In this document: one piece after another, positions 24,281 to 37,585 of the stretch
Layout: each line of letters opens with the position of its first letter
Numbering within the stretch: position 1 is the first letter of the stretch
DNA from: Macrotrachela quadricornifera
Taxonomy: Eukaryota > Rotifera > Eurotatoria > Philodinida > Philodinidae
Direction: 5' to 3'
Length of the DNA: 64,000 bases
NCBI GenBank assembly: GCA_022393335.1
Contig: JAJEKB010001248.1
Coordinates: forward strand, 19,037-83,036
Notes under the pieces: generated by a model
What the model saw: only the letters and a program-made list of their open reading frames with translations
Told to the model about the DNA's origin: nothing
The model's database searches: none
Position numbers and translations under genes: made by a program

Positions 24281-25334
24281 ATGTCAACATCGTTTACTTC
24301 TACTCTATCATTTATTTCACAACAAGTAGTGACTTATTTGGGTCTGGCTACTGTTATAGGTGGTGTGATTGGTAATACACTTAATATAATGGTATTTCTT
24401 AGTCTTAAAACATTTCGACAAAGTTCATGTGCATTTTATTTAACTGTCATGTCATTTGTTAATATCGGACAGTTATTAACAGGTCAATTTTCTCGTGTTA
24501 TGATAACTGGTTTCAATAGTGATTGGACACAAACATCATTATTTTATTGTAAATTTCGATTGTTTATTTTTCAAGTATTTTCACTTATTTCCTTTACATG
24601 TATATGTTTGGCAACAATTGATCAATATTTAGCAACTTGCGTTCGTATTTATTGGCAACAATGGAGCAATATTAAGATAGCTCAACGTTTAACCTTAATA
24701 TCAGTTCTTTTTTGGGTTATATATGGGATTCCATATTTAATTTTTTATGATCATACTATTTCTTCAACTACAGGTAAAACTAGTTGTGTTAATACAAATA
24801 TGAATTTTCGGCAATATCATACATATATAAATAATATTACTCTATGCGGTGGTTTACCAGTTTTAATTACTATTTTATTTGGTATTTTGGCATATAAAAA
24901 TGTTCGACAATTGGCTTATAGAACAGTACCATTAGTTCGACGTGAATTAGACAAACAATTAACAAACATGGTTTTAGTTCAAGTTATACTTGGCTTTTTT
25001 ACTATTTTACCATATGTGATTGCAACTGTCCTTCCTTTAACTATAAACAGCAATAATGATCCAATTGTTTCTGCACAAGTTTCATTTACTCTTTTTATCA
25101 CTGCCTGTTTTTATTACTGTTTTTTTTCAGTAAGTATATATCAAAAATATATTAACATACAAACTATTTAATATTTTCTAATATCTATTAAATTTCTAGT
25201 GTCCATTTTATATATATGTTTGTGTATCAGACCGATTTCGTCAGCAATTAATTTATGTTGGTTTTGAACTATTTTGGAATCGATGGCGAAAACAAAGGGT
25301 ACCGACAAATCAAATATTACCACAACCCAAATAA
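24281..25334 (+). CDS. Rhodopsin-like 7TM receptor, expanded family, member A
   Basis: Exon 1 (24281-25129) and exon 2 (25200-25334) join phase 0 to about 327 residues. The start is MSTSFTSTLSF. A longer frame upstream begins at a non-ATG codon, so I reject it. Seven hydrophobic segments can be traced: TM1 around IGGVIGNTLNIMVFL with the Asn, loop motif KTFRQSSCAFYL, TM2-3 with YCKFR, ICLATIDQYLAT at the place of the DRY motif, ELDKQLTNMVLVQVI leading into TM6, and CPFYIYVCVSDRFRQQ across the exon junction in place of the NPxxY/helix-8 region. DQY instead of DRY and PFYIY instead of NPxxY are shared by all copies here. This is a large lineage-specific receptor family; ligands are unknown. The single intron position (just before CPFY) is the same in the other complete members. 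Confidence 0.85.
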
Positions 25335-26871
25335 AATATTCATGAATATTTTATTATTATGTATATATAAATATTATTATTAATTATTACTTATTAGATG
25401 TTGTTTCGTATTCTTTTGTATGTAGTAGAATGTACTCATTGGTTTATATATCATTCTAATTCATAATAAAAGTAATATTGATTCATTATAAATTTTTACA
25501 AACAATGAACATAGCGTAAAATTCTAAATTAGATATTTATAGTAACTTGATTTTAAGCATGATGACACAAAGCAATATAATGAATTAATGGACAATTTTC
25601 TACTATTCAGATCCGCCATCTCCTCAAAAAAAGACAATTATCGTCAGAAAATGCCAAAATTGAGATGAATACGTGGAAAGATAGTCCATCTTCTACTCTT
25701 TCAGAAACAACATCGTTTCTTCTTCGAAATCTCGTTTTTGATCAAAATTTTCAATGATTTTCGTTAATCTCTTCTTGAAAAGATAATAAATGTTTTTCAT
25801 TTTTTCTCAATTGATATTTTCTTCACCGTATAACTCCAATTTCTCTATCGAAGCTCGTTCAAAATATTTTATTTTTTTTCTCGTTTGAAAGAGTATATCA
25901 AGGTACAGTACATAACAGAGTTCTTTTGTTTTAAATTAAGTATCCTTTTATTATATAGAGATTTATATAATTAGACATCCATTTTTTGAGACTTTTAAGT
26001 CATTGAAGTTATGATTACTGTTCTCCACTAAAAACAAATAAACATTTATAAACAACGGACTCTATCATACACTGCATTCTGACATAATCTTTCGAAAACA
26101 AAAATAAAATATATAGAATGAATTTAAATAAAGAAATTTGAGACATCAAATAAGTTATTTTTGATCCTTATTTGTTGAATGTCTCGCTCAGATGTCGTGA
26201 CATAGAACTAAAACTTTTACGATAGCCTCTTTACTACAATGTCAGCATATTCTAAAAACTTCATGCGACTTGAAGATATTTGACCTAAGATTAGATTTTG
26301 AGAGGATGAGAGACCCTTAAATAATGATACCAATATTAAATGGAAAGAAAAATGACATCATGAAATAATTAAATATATTATCTTGACTTGTAATTATTAA
26401 TAAGGATATACAGTATATAGTTTTATAACTTGTTTTTGATGCGAATAAAAGGACATTTGTATAAATATAGGGTTTTTGTTAATTATTCTAATAATTTGTA
26501 CTTTTTCTATCATAAAAAAATTCTGTAAATAACATATTGTTAGTTGACTATTAATTATATTTGTAGATTCTTCATTGACCCTCAAAGTTTTTCTTCGTAT
26601 AAAACCTATAGAAACTAGCCAATTCTTTGAATATAAAAGATTCAAAAAATGCATATAAACCGAAAAAAAAAGCTAAAGCTTTATAATTAAAATTAATTTC
26701 TTTTTGTACTATTAATTATTATTATATTTATTTACATAGATAAAAATATTTATACATATTTACAATATTAATTTGTTCAGTTTAAATATAAAAGTTAATA
26801 TATTTAAACTCAAAATAATTTTTGTTTTTAGTTTGTCATTAATTAGATATATATAAATACATTTGTACTTG
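25335..26871. other. Intergenic between receptor genes A and B
   Basis: No gene. The stretch at about 25605-26325 may be a degraded inverted-repeat element whose right end shares the word GAGACCCTTAAATAAT with a site near 16878. Confidence 0.4.
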
Positions 26872-27890
26872 TTATGTATAGGGTGCTACTTGATTGACAA
26901 TAACTATTCTTTGTTGATTTTTTTGAAAAAAAATTGGACATATAACAAATAAAAATTGTTGTCGAAATCTTTTTGAAACACACATATAAATATAGAATGG
27001 TCCCTAAATATACAGAAATAATTTTAAAATTATTAAATTTTTTTTTATTATCTTACTACAAAATACATATAATATAAATAACCAGTTATAGAATTTGCAA
27101 AATTTAATTTATCTGCAATAATTGGATCATTTGATAAAGTTGTACTTCGAATTAAAATATTTAAACCAATATATGGTAATACAACAAAAAAACTATAAAC
27201 AACTTGTACAAGAACCATTGTTGTTAATTGTTTATCTAATTCACGTCGAACAAGTGGTACTGCTCGATAAGGTATTTGTCGAACATTTATATATGCTAAT
27301 GATCCAAATAAAACATTAATAAATATTGGTAAAATACCTGTAAGAATAAGTAAATAAACATATGTAACATATTGTTGATAGATAATATTTGTATTTGTAC
27401 ATTGAAAATTATTTGAATTAGATGATTTAATTATATCAAATACTATTAAAGGTGGTATTTCATGAAAAATCCAAATTAATATTGATATAAAAGAAAGATA
27501 ATAAGCTAATTTAATATTACTTAAACGTTGCCATTGTCGATAAGAACTTGTTGCTAAAAATTGATCAATTGTTGCTAAACACATACATGTAAAAGAAATT
27601 AATGAACATAAATGAAGAAACATTGTTCGAAATTTACAATAAAATATTGATGTTTGTGTCCAATCAACATTAAAACCTGTTATTATTATACGAGAAAAAA
27701 CGCTTATAATTAATTGTCCAATATTAAAAAATGACATTATAGTTAAATAAAATGCACATGAACTTTGTCGAAATGTTTTAAGACTAAGAAAAACAATACA
27801 ATTAAAAATTCCACCAAGAATACCAGTTATAAGAATAGATGCTCCCCAATAGATAGTAACTTGTTGAGAAATATAAGTAAGTGATGACAT
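26872..27890 (-). CDS. Rhodopsin-like 7TM receptor, expanded family, member B
   Basis: Exons 27890-27057 and 27003-26872 join phase 0 to about 321 residues. It is clearly a paralogue of the receptor at 24281: SLKTFRQSSCAFYLTIMSF, DWTQTSIFYCKFR, MCLATIDQFLAT and VPLVRRELDKQL are nearly shared, and the intron splits the same place before PFYIYMCVSKRFRQQ. The exon 2 junction gives GPFY instead of CPFY. It lies in opposite orientation to member A, about 1.5 kb away, tail to tail, so the pair arose by inverted duplication or by duplication plus inversion. Coding seems intact with no stop or frame break. Ligand unknown; expression is most likely at the surface of sensory or neural cells, by family analogy only. 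Confidence 0.85.
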
Positions 27891-29884
27891 AATTGATATG
27901 AATTAATGAATATTAAATATTTGATTAATTAAAATAAAATGTTTTTTTTCTTTATTAAATCTTTTACTAGTTTACTTTTAACGCTACAAAGCATATTTTG
28001 CATGATTAAACAAATTTTGTACTATGTTACGCATCATAGATTTGCATGATAATTATTTATTTTATCATAGATTTAATAAACAAAAAAGAAAAATGCATTA
28101 CAAGTTCTATTTTAAGTTTTCAGTGTACAATATACTATATGATTAATGAATATCTATTTATAATACATATGCTGTATATTTATTGCAAAAGATATACTAT
28201 AGTATATACAATTAATATAGAATCTAGAAATGAATTGTTAGTTTCAACATGTTTTGCATGACAATAAAATATATAACTAGACATAAACAATTCTTACGCA
28301 GTACGTTTTTTAATATTTCATGACTATATTACATAAAAAAAAAAAATCTTTTAATAATTTACTGAATATTAAATTTATTTGTTGCACTACTTTGGATTAA
28401 ATTTACAGATAAAAAGAATAATGTTTTTGAAATAAATTCAATTGAAAATAACTACGCAATAATCATCAATTTATATTTTCTAGGATAATATAAATTTTTC
28501 TTGAACAGAATAAGATCAAGAATTGAAACTTTATAACACTTATAGAATTTTATGTTTTATATCAACCATAAAAAATAGAGTTATCTATTAAAGAGTTTTA
28601 GAACAATTAATGTACAAAGTTGTACTCTGTGAAGTGAGTATAATAGCTTTTTTTACAAAAATCATTTTATTTTTCTATAAAATGAAATAATAATAAAGTA
28701 CTCTATGCATCAATTGGTTACGCAAAATAGCTTTTGTTTTCGTTTGTTTGACTTTCATGCCTTCAGCTCTATTGTAAAGAAAATTATCATTGAGTTTGTT
28801 TTACTCTACATAAAAATATACAAAGAACTTCAATATTCATATAGTGTTTCTTGCTTTTCTTCTTTATACTTTATAAACTTATTTTTTTTAGGTATATGCT
28901 ACCAAAAAATAATTTTCTTTATTATATGTTTCTCATACGTCAGTAAAAATATGAGTTTGAGAGAGTTTAAATATGATGCAAATATGAGATAGTTAGAAAA
29001 AAGTAAATAGTTTTCTATAAAAGAAAAACTCGTATCATGGTTTTATGATGAAAATGATTAATATCGAAATAAATACTCATAAATATGTGTAGAAAGAAGA
29101 ATTTATTTATAAAGAGATACTAACTAAATTATGATTACTTATTAGAAAAATAAATTTAATTAACGAATATTTTGTTATATGATATCTTTTCACAGAAGTA
29201 ACCTATATTTTAATTTTTAACGTTTTATTATTATTTTTGTCACGCTTTTGCAATATTTCTTTTATATTATACAGGTATAGATTAAATATTAATAAGATAT
29301 TAAAATAATTTAGCAATAACTAATACAACAATTAAAAATACGTTATGTTCAATAATTTATATCTTCTTTTAAAGTAGCTAATAGAAATTTTTTATGATTT
29401 ATTCTCTATTCAAAAAATAGTTTCTTCTTCATCACATTAGTCTCTACCGTTAGATCAACGTTTAGTTTATTTTGGTCATAGTTACTGAATCATTACTGAA
29501 ATCCAGTGAATGTGTATTGTCTAATTATTCTTATTAACTAAAAGTTTATTCAAGCAAATATAGATTAATGCTCAAATAATTATAATTCTTTTTTTCTTTC
29601 AATTTTGCATCAATAATATAATAAAATATGATGATGTATTGACGTCGACAGCCAGAAATTTTTTAGTAGAAGTTCATATTAAAATAACATCAAATTACCG
29701 ATACTACTCTTTAATTATTCGTCGGTAAAATGAAACTTTAGAAACGTGTCATTTAATTAAGAAGACAAAATTGACGTGCTTTTACTAAAATTTTTGGTGT
29801 ATACAGAAATACAACTGAAAAATAATAGCATAACACAAAAATAAAAGTGAAATTTATGATAGTGAAACTAATTATTTAAACAAG
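27891..29884. other. Intergenic, very AT-rich
   Basis: About 2 kb between receptor members B and C. Scattered open frames here are Phe/Ile/Tyr-rich and have no codon or domain signal; I take none as a gene. Confidence 0.45.
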
Positions 29885-29989
29885 ATGTCAACTTCAGCAA
29901 CTGCATATATGAATGCTGTCTTTACATATGTAACACTTTACTTTGGCATACCTATTCTCATTGCTGGATTAGTTGGTGGAATTCTTAAT
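29885..29989 (+). CDS. Rhodopsin-like 7TM receptor, expanded family, member C, truncated at gap
   Basis: Only the first 35 codons remain before the 10-N gap: start MSTSATAYMNAV, then FGIPILIAGLVGGILN, the first membrane helix. It aligns with the starts of the receptors at 24281, 27890 and especially 52882 (GIPMLIIGVIGGFLN). The remaining roughly 850 bp are absent: beyond the gap the DNA encodes a different receptor on the other strand. The loss therefore reflects an assembly join or a real rearrangement, not a stop codon. Confidence 0.7.
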
Positions 29990-29999
29990 NNNNNNNNNN
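29990..29999. other. Assembly gap of 10 N joining two unrelated truncated genes
   Basis: Ten N separate the 5' fragment of a plus-strand family receptor from the 3'-truncated minus-strand neuropeptide-type receptor. Neither gene has room to finish, so the join cannot be a simple 10-bp gap. Confidence 0.9.
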
Positions 30000-30969
30000 T
30001 CGAAGACATAACACCATAAATAGCTGGATTAACACATGAATTACTCATAGCCATAAGATGAAAAGCAAAATAAACATGAGGTATATAATCTTGATGAAAA
30101 AATTTATCAAAATATGAACGTAATACATTTGTATATAATTGCAAGGGAAACCAACATACACCAAACATAATAACAACGACAAAACACATTTTAATAACTT
30201 TTTTTTTTGATTTTTTGATTTTAGCATCACGTTCGGAATGTGCTTCACCTGGTGCACGACTCCGATATAATCTCCATCCAAGACGTATATAAATTATTGT
30301 TAATACACATAATGGTATTAAATAAATAATAGTTAATGTTGCAATATTATAAGCTGTTTGTAATGATTGTGGAAGACCTGTTGTTTCACATAGTGTTTGT
30401 GAATATTCTGTTTGATTATTCAAATCACGATGAAAACAAGTATGACGTATACGCATATCTATAAATATGGGTGAACTAAATATTATTGAAAAGGTCCAAA
30501 GTAAACCAATTAATATTCGGCATTGTTTTCTTGTTAATTTTGGATTTAATGGGTGAATTATGGCTATATAACGATCAACGGACATTGCTATTAATGTATA
30601 AACTGTACAAACAACAAAAACAGATTGTGCAAATGATGTAAATTTACACATAAATGTTCCAAATGGCCAATCAGACAAAAGATAATCTGATACAAGTACA
30701 ATTGGAATACAAAAAAGACCAATAAATAGATCTGTTACAGCTAGATTAGCAATAAATAAATTTGTAACAGTAATAACACCCATAAAATGAAATACAATAA
30801 GACATACAAAAGCATTTCCACCAAGGGTAAGAATACTCAATAGAGTATAAACAATAACAGCTGTTGCTTGAAGATATGATGGTGGAATAGGTGGTGATAA
30901 ATTTTCGTAAGTCGCTCCAGGTGGAGATGCATTACATACTATAGTATATGTTAAATTTCTAACATCCAT
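30000..30969 (-). CDS. Neuropeptide-type rhodopsin GPCR, C-terminus cut by gap
   Basis: One open exon of 323 codons starts at MDVRNLTYTIVC and runs to the gap. It has an N-terminal NLT glycosylation site and classic class A landmarks. These are GGNAFVCLIVF (TM1), NLFIANLAVTDLF with the conserved Asp (TM2), WPFGTFMCKF (start of TM3), SVDRYIAIIHPL (DRY motif), FGVCWFPLQLY (TM6, CWxP) and SNSCVNPAIYG (TM7, NPxxY). It is cut just after this, so only the cytoplasmic tail is missing. The WPFG, IIHPL and CWFPL features fit peptide receptors of the NPY/NPFF/RYamide/tachykinin group; I cannot pick one. It is unrelated to the expanded family next to it, which lacks DRY and NPxxY. A basic third loop (KIKKSKKKVIKM) is typical for G-protein contact. 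Confidence 0.85.
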
Positions 30970-33900
30970 TATTATCTTTTCAATATTGTTCGATTGCCTA
31001 GTCTCGACATAAACTTACGTTCTAGAAGAAAAAAACTATAAATATAGAACTACTATAATAAGTAATGTAAATGAAGACATTTGATCAATATATTTTTAAC
31101 ACATTGAAGACTTGACTCAAGAGGAAACATCATGAAATTAACTAAACCACATAATTTCATTTATATTCTGAAGATTCTTCCGGCTATTTTTAAACAAATA
31201 AAACGTAAATGTATTTATGTACGATAATTTCATCAAATGTCCTAACTATTATATTTTCTTTCTCTCTTCTGGGGTTAATTTAGCAGAAGAAAAAAAACTA
31301 TATTTTACAAATAAAAGCAAATTGTTCTATTTGTTTTTTTTTTATTACCTAAAACAAAATGATCTATTTAACAACTGTTACTAAATAAAAAAAAGTGTCG
31401 TTTTTTGTTATATATCGTTCATAAGTATACCTCATTGTTACCATACGTGAAAGCTTTTTTCAAATGAATTTTTCTATTGAACAAAAGATGTCGTGTGTTA
31501 TTAAAATTATTAGTATGTGACACTCGTCGTACCGATGCACATCCGTCTAATAGTAACTATTGATTGCTATGTGTTAAAATGAATAGAGAAGAAGACGAAC
31601 AAGAAGGAGAAGAAGAAGAAGAAGAGAAAATGAAGGAAAAGAAGAAAAAGGAAAAGTAGAAAACAAGAAAAGAGGAGAAAACTCTTGTCTAATATTTTAT
31701 TCTCATCTTGAGTTTATTGATTTGTCATTCCTTTTTTTTGCGTATAACTTATAAATAGATGTCTAAACAAAGTTATATATTGTTTTTTAAATTTTGACAA
31801 TACATAATATAATAGTCACGTTTGCTATTCTTTCTAATGAAGAAAAACTCAATAAACAAAAACAAAATTTTTCATTATTTTTTTTCTTTATTTCTTTGTT
31901 TTGATTATATTATTAAAAAAAATGGATATGATATAATAATAGTTGTTGAAGGTTATTTGTACTTGTCATTACAAAACATTAGTCAGAACATGTTATATGA
32001 ATATAAAGAAAAAGGGAAAGGGTCATTATCAGAATTGATCTACATCGAAAAGAAAAAGAAATAAATAATATATATATAAGTTATTAAAAAAATGACATTT
32101 GTAAAAAAATTCTATCATAATGATAGACAACAAAAAAAAAACAAACAATGTATATCTATGTAAAGGGTGAATAATATATTATTTTATATATTATATTAAT
32201 ATATATAATAATATTGTCGAAATTTAGATAATCCATATTACTTAGATATCTAAAGATGAAGGCATATTTTTATGATATCAATATTCATTATATCAGTATT
32301 TATGTTGTAGTATTATTTAGATAAATTCTTTACGCATAGAAATAATAATAAGTTAAACAATTTTCAATTAAATTAAAATAAATTTTACTTCCTATATAAG
32401 TAAAGAATAAGAAAAAAAGGAAAACTGTTGATATATTATGATATTGATTAATGAATTTACAAAACATAAACAAAAAATAGAAGATATATAATCTTTATTT
32501 AAGAAAAAAAAAATAAAAGTTATTATCGAAAGATTTTCTTAAAGCTTTTCCTTCTGGAACAAAAAATTTCTATTGATAAATGCATTACAATAGATATAGC
32601 TAATGAATATAGGCTATTATAATCCAACTTAGGATTATATCGAAAAAAATCTATTATATGACTGAACAATATATACTATCTTTTTTCTTTATCCATGAAA
32701 TAAAATCTTCGTTGACAAAAAAAAAAAAAAAACTGTATGTAAATGCATGTCTTTTTTCTATATCCTGCTGATGTAAACATGACAGATAGATGAAATGAGT
32801 AGTACCTCTCCATAGATAATTTGACTTGTTTTTTTTCAATTAATCTTTTCTTCTTTCTTTTTCTTCTTAGGATTGGATTGGATTGGTAAATGAATTATAT
32901 TACGCATCATCTGATTAAGTCAGTATTCTTGTTAAAATTGCAATAATCTTAGCACGCATACTTTTTTTAACGAACAATATTAACTCACTTATGCGTATCA
33001 TTTACATATTAATACTTGAAATACATTAACATGATGTATGAAACAATGTATAATTAATTTGTTTATTTATATTTCACTACGCAAAAAAAATGGATATTAA
33101 TAATTAAGATCACCTATTTCTAACGTTTAGTAAACAGGATAATTAATAAAAATAATTACTTTTTTCTTGTAATAAAAAAATTAGAAAGATATGTGCTCTA
33201 TGTAACCTGGACTGTTGTGTTGTTGATGTTATTATAAAATAGTAAAATAAAAAAAAAAAGACAGAAAGTAATCTAATGAATCTCTATATCTCAAGAGATT
33301 TTGTTTCTTAGAAAATAAGTTCATCTATCTGAATAGCACTGAACAATTCATTGACTTTGAAAGAGGAAGAAAAAAAACAAATTAACAAACTAAATATATG
33401 CTTTTGTTAGAAACTTTATGCGTGACATGGATCGAATAACATATTTTCAGCCTTCAGTACGTTTTTATCCAATATATAAAATATTTATTGATAATATTAG
33501 AATATCTTAATTAAAATCATAACAGATATATTCTATATTACAGATTTTTTTCTCAATCTTTTTAGGATTTTATTTAATATATATAAAAAAAAAATAGTAG
33601 GAAAAAAACTATATATCAAGTGATTCTTCATTCAGTATTCTAACTAACACTTAAACATGCAGAGATACTTTCTACAAAAAAACAAAATTTTTATGAGAAT
33701 TACTTGACAAAAATTTTAAAAATAATTATTTTTTTCTTTCTATGAATAACATAAAATTAAAAGAAATTTCTAGGAAAAAAAAACCAAGCTAATAATTTTT
33801 ACATAGATATTTTAATATAGTCTACTTGTCATATATTCTTCTCAAATATTTGATCTTAATCTATTATAATAATAAAGTTCTTACTTATTATATAACAATA

Positions 33901-35830
33901 CAGATAAAATAAGATTATTTTAAAAGAAAATTTTTCTTATGTTGATAAATACAATTGAGATTGAATTAGTTTTTTTTTTTTTTGATAGATTAAGAAAAGA
34001 CACAAAATTATTCAAGCGTCTAAATAATATGAACTGAATTGAATATAAGAAAAATTAGAAAGTTCATTAAGAAAAAGAATTAAACACGAAATAATAAAAA
34101 TAGCATACATGAAATCAGCGGAAAGACGAGTAATCGTGCATAGTAATAAACTAAATTGATGTATAGTAAGTAATAAATTGTCTAACTTTCTTTTGATTAA
34201 TAATGCTTAATGAGTAGAATGTTAGTGATTTATTACTGCTATGAAAATACAAAATGAGACATCTGTTCTCCAACATACCAGTTTGTTTCAAATACAAAAG
34301 AACTACAATTTATACATAAAACTAATCGATAAAAGAGAAAAGAAATCCTACTAATATTATATCATATATTTATGGTTTCAGGCATATTTTATTCAAGATT
34401 ATATGATTAAATATCAATAGAATATACAGTTTTTATAACAAGTATTACACTTATTCAATCTTGAATGTGAACAAATAAAATCAATATTTGAATTTATTTT
34501 GAAAATTCATACATGAAATAATCGATAAAGAAAGTATTACTCATAATTGTGTACTATAAATAGAAAAAGAAAATAATTCTTGAGAATAATATACATAATA
34601 AAAAATGATTATTGAGTTGTATCTCAAAATATTCTAAAGAAAATTGATTCAATTGAATATATTAATTATTATTAGTTTCTCATTAATTAAACATGAATAT
34701 AAGTTTAATATAAAATGATTCAATAGATATCATCTATACATTAGTTTTATGTTTGTTTTGTGTTCAATTCTATTGAAATTAGATATGATATATAAATACA
34801 ATTGAGGTTTTTTTTTAAGTAATTCATGAGAATATTATATAAATGAACTCAGTAAATGCTTAAAAGAAGAAGACACATAATAGAAAATAAGTGTCTTTTA
34901 CATAAAAAAAAAAGAATATATTTGATTGTACTGAGTAAGTGAAATAAATTAACTTTTTTTTGTTGTATTTTTATTTGTATTCAGATTATTCACAATATGG
35001 TTTTTTTTCAAAAATGTATTTCAATAAACTAAAAGAAATTTCATTATTACAGTATAATTAATTCAATAAAATAAAAATAACAAACATATAAACGGTAAAG
35101 TTCGATGTTAGTTAACATATTCTTTTTTGAATAGAATATTTTTTTTTCCTCAGCATGAATTTAACAATGCTGATTTTGATAAGAAAGCATCAAAGTATAC
35201 TATATAATAACGAATTTAAACCAGTTTTTGACTCTTCATTTGGTATGTTAATTAATTATAGATATTTAAAAGTTACCTACCTATGAAAGAAGTTTTCGAA
35301 TAATATATATTTATATGTAAAATATATTTCTGAATTGTCGGATAGTATTGTATATTTATGAAGGTATTTATATAATCTCGTGAACTTTATTAAATTCTAT
35401 ATATGAATGTAAAAAAAGTAATTGTGCTTTTGTATATGGTGCAAATTTCACTAGTTTATGATGCATTGATTGATTCATGTAACCATTCAGTTTTCTTTTC
35501 CATATGTCACTGTGTTTACGATATTGATAATAGATTTTTATCATCTTACTACACGATGTTATTTTAAGCAAATTATTGATTATTTTGAATTCTTATATGA
35601 TTTCTAATCCACGTATTCATACATGTTAAATATCTACTAAACAATTATTATGTAAGTAACCAACAGTTTAGTAAGAAACTAATCTAATTTTATAAAACAA
35701 GTTTTAGTTTGACATTTGAACGAGAATTGTATATGTTCGTAATTAATTATTACGTATGGTTTATTATATAAGCTGTTTAGAAAATCCACTAGATGTGTAA
35801 TAAATAATTAAATATTTGGATAAAATAATA
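30970..35830. other. Long AT-rich gene desert
   Basis: About 4.9 kb without a supported gene. It has a GAA/GAG purine-rich tract near 31590-31670 and many A/T runs. A donor-like AAC|GTAAGT upstream of the peptide-receptor start (about 31017) could belong to a 5' UTR intron. Short open frames are Phe/Ile/Lys-rich noise. Confidence 0.45.
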
Positions 35831-36640
35831 AATGAGCTCTGAAAATAGAGATATTTGAGCTGGATGTGTTCCATTGACTTAAAAATGTGAGAAATGAGCT
35901 CGGTTGTAATAAAATTGTATTTTTTTTATATAAATGAAAATTTTGAGCTCGGTCAATTATATTTTTGTCGGTACAAAGAGAAATGTGCTCAGTAATTAAT
36001 CTATGAAAATTAATTCATGATTTTGTCAGTAGCAAAGTATATTTAACAAGAAAAGAAATAGTTCAAGAAGAAAAAAGTGCCAGATTACAATAAATTTTTC
36101 TTTTATTAAAACCAGTTTAACTTTCTTTGGACGACCTTTTGCTCTTCTTAACCCAAATTGCTGTGGAATTTTACGATGACTGCTCACCATTAATAAATCC
36201 TAAGGATGTGAAGATGAGGATGTGTTTTCGATTTTTCTCGCGAACAGTATGAGATGTAGAAAATCTAAGGTTATCAATCGATAGAGTTCGTGAAATTTTA
36301 CTCTGCAACAGGTGTAGGACGTATTTAGACAAATGTCGACAGGAGTTACTCGAATATGAAGCTAACCTTATCTGCATACTGATCAGACATGTATACAGAC
36401 TTATATAGTCATTTGACCATAAAATGTTTATCAATTTATACAAATGATTGAATAGTGGTAAAAATCTATTGTAACCTAGAATGTTTTTGTTCTTGAACTA
36501 TTTCTTTTCTTGTTGAATATACATTGCTACTGACAACATTATAAATTAATTTTCATAGATTAATTACCGAGCTAATTTCTCTCATTTTTAAGCCAATTAA
36601 ACACATCCAACTCAAATATTTCTTTTTTTCAGAGCTCATT
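35831..36640. mobile_element. Non-autonomous TIR element with TA duplication, about 810 bp
   Basis: The two ends are long inverted repeats. The left outer end TAAATGAGCTCTGAAAA is mirrored at the right by TTTCAGAGCTCATTTA, and both arms continue through GGATGTGTT, CTTAAAAATG and AGCTCGGT. The inner part of both arms (GTAATTAATCTATGAAAA, then GTCAGTAGCAA and AAAGAAATAGTTCAAGAA) is nearly identical. The left arm has about 88 bp extra, itself carrying more GAGCTC words. TA at 35829-35830 and 36641-36642 is a likely target-site duplication, as for Tc1/mariner-type elements. Between the arms (about 36105-36450) no transposase is readable. A short minus-strand frame with RAKGRPKKVK, an AT-hook-like stretch, may be a relic of its coding part. 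Confidence 0.75.
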
Positions 36641-36642
36641 TA

Positions 36643-37585
36643 ATTTCGCGTCCTAAATATTTTTCCTATATCTATACTCAATAATTTAATTATTTTGTGA
36701 GAATCAAGAAGACTTCTAAAATTTTAATTATAACGACAAAGGTCATGAACAATACTTGAAATTATTATGCTCAATTTTAATCTAAAAATTCTAAGCGTGT
36801 TATAATTAACAGAATATATTAAGCAATAGTTCTTATTTTGATTCGCTCAATTTCTCACATTATTCTCAATTATCATCATTGAAATCTTTAATAATCAATA
36901 AAGTAATAATAAAAAACTTATTACTTCAAAAAAAGGTAAAGTTGCACACAAATTATACAAGTAACATTGAATAATGTTATTAATATCGAAAAAAGACTCG
37001 ATTTTCTTTTATTGTAGTTCCCAACATTGATGATGAAATTTTTTTTATGATTAAAAATTTAGAGCTATCATTTTTTGTCAGAAAAACGAAAGGAATGAAT
37101 AACATAACAGATTTAAGCTATTGAGTTAGTCATCATTGGCTGAAAGTATTCAATAATTTGTTTTATAATATTTTTTATTATCGAAAGATTTTGCAATGGA
37201 AAAGATAGAAAACAATGATAGAGAATTGATTGATAAAAAAAGAGAATAATCTAATTTTAAAATTGTGCTTTTCTTAAGTTTTAAGTCAGAAATTAAAATT
37301 GTTAAATAGTTTGCCGGACTTCGCTCGATTCAATAAATGATAATTACAATACTAGGTCAACTTTTGAGATATACTATACTCTAAAATAATATATCAATTG
37401 ATATTAAGTCATCTAAGAAGAATTGCTAATATAACATAATTATTTGACTTTTTTTTAAATGAGAAGAATATCTTTAAAAACTGAATATTTATTTATTTTA
37501 TCACAGTATTAGTAGTTTATCCAATAAACTTACATATCTATATAACATTTAACTTTATTTAATAACGAAAGCAAAAAAATATTAT
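36643..37585. other. Intergenic
   Basis: AT-rich, no gene seen; it includes the 3' flank of the LRR gene. Confidence 0.45.

Noticed and set aside
28705..28992. Plus-strand 95-codon frame
   Set aside because: Typical AT-driven Phe/Ile/Tyr composition without domain or conserved motif.
29940..29989. Tail of the minus-strand peptide receptor reading across the gap
   Set aside because: The bases left of the gap encode the first helix of a plus-strand family receptor; the minus reading is its shadow.
36171..36443. Minus-strand 90-codon frame
   Set aside because: Falls within the TIR element and shows no transposase similarity; treated as part of that element.
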